Origin: Mnemiopsis leidyi
Taxonomy: Eukaryota > Ctenophora > Tentaculata > Lobata > Bolinopsidae
Direction: 5' to 3'
Length of the DNA stretch: 62,761 nt
Assembly (NCBI GenBank): GCA_000226015.1
Contig: JH155348.1
Span: forward strand, 21,659 to 84,419
Shown here: one piece after another, positions 62,747 to 62,761 of the stretch
Layout: each line of letters starts with the position of its first letter
How positions within the stretch are numbered: position 1 is the first letter of the stretch
The notes under the pieces: model-generated
Told to the model about the DNA's origin: nothing
Seen by the model: only the letters and a program-made list of their open reading frames with translations
Databases searched by the model: none
Translations under genes and position numbers: made by a program

Positions 62747-62761
62747 AAAAACCTCGAGTTT

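Overview
The window is nuclear DNA from an animal. Every confident gene is a multi-exon gene with GT-AG introns of about 90 bp to 3 kb, the standard genetic code, AT-rich introns and vertebrate-alignable proteins (POC1, ITPA, BZW/5MP, USP22, PLCXD, SOS, aspartate/glutamate carrier). Several orthologues are clearly diverged (SOS, USP22, POC1 tail) and the DNA is full of LINE relics, foldback/MITE-like elements and minisatellites. This suggests an invertebrate, possibly an early-branching one, but the species cannot be assigned from the sequence alone. Two runs of N (32526-32535 and 50923-50945) mark assembly gaps.

Layout. 1-1300: a 95-bp perfect-looking palindrome and a decayed LINE reverse transcriptase on the minus strand. 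1376-5834 (+): POC1 centriolar WD40 protein, 8 exons. 6644-9158 (+): ITPA pyrophosphatase, 6 exons. 10142-17749 (-): BZW/eIF5-mimic protein, 12 exons, convergent with ITPA. 20494-24695 (-): USP22-type deubiquitinase of the SAGA complex, 11 exons. 26990-29100: a GC-rich patchwork of inverted and direct repeats. 29320-29900 (-): another LINE relic. 30290-34724 (-): PLCXD-type PI-PLC X-domain protein, 7 exons; its largest intron carries a 1.5-kb foldback transposon with an 8-bp target duplication. 36130-37010 (-): a broken second copy of the PLCXD gene. 37780-47058 (+): a Son-of-sevenless-like Ras exchange factor (DH, PH, REM, CDC25), with a sushi-domain gene or gene fragment nested antisense in one intron. 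48003-51482 (+): exons for a proline-rich tail with SH3-binding motifs; a 23-nt phase-compatible micro-exon at 47523 makes it likely that this is the C-terminal tail of the same SOS gene. 52627-58397 (-): calcium-regulated mitochondrial aspartate/glutamate carrier, 14 exons, complete. 59850-62761: dispersed repeats, a LINE ORF1 (306 codons, intact) and one more copy of the palindromic repeat.

The genes do not form one pathway. They are housekeeping or signalling genes with independent roles (centriole structure, nucleotide pool sanitation, translation control, histone H2B deubiquitination, Ras activation, malate-aspartate shuttle). The exon models of six genes were built by hand; phases agree across all junctions, which gives near-complete proteins of about 450 (POC1), 199 (ITPA), 417 (BZW), 506 (USP22), 305 (PLCXD) and 651 (carrier) residues. 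The most unusual material is non-genic: the foldback element, the modular GC-rich palindromes, the PLCXD relic, the exon-boundary duplication in the carrier gene and the antisense nested gene.
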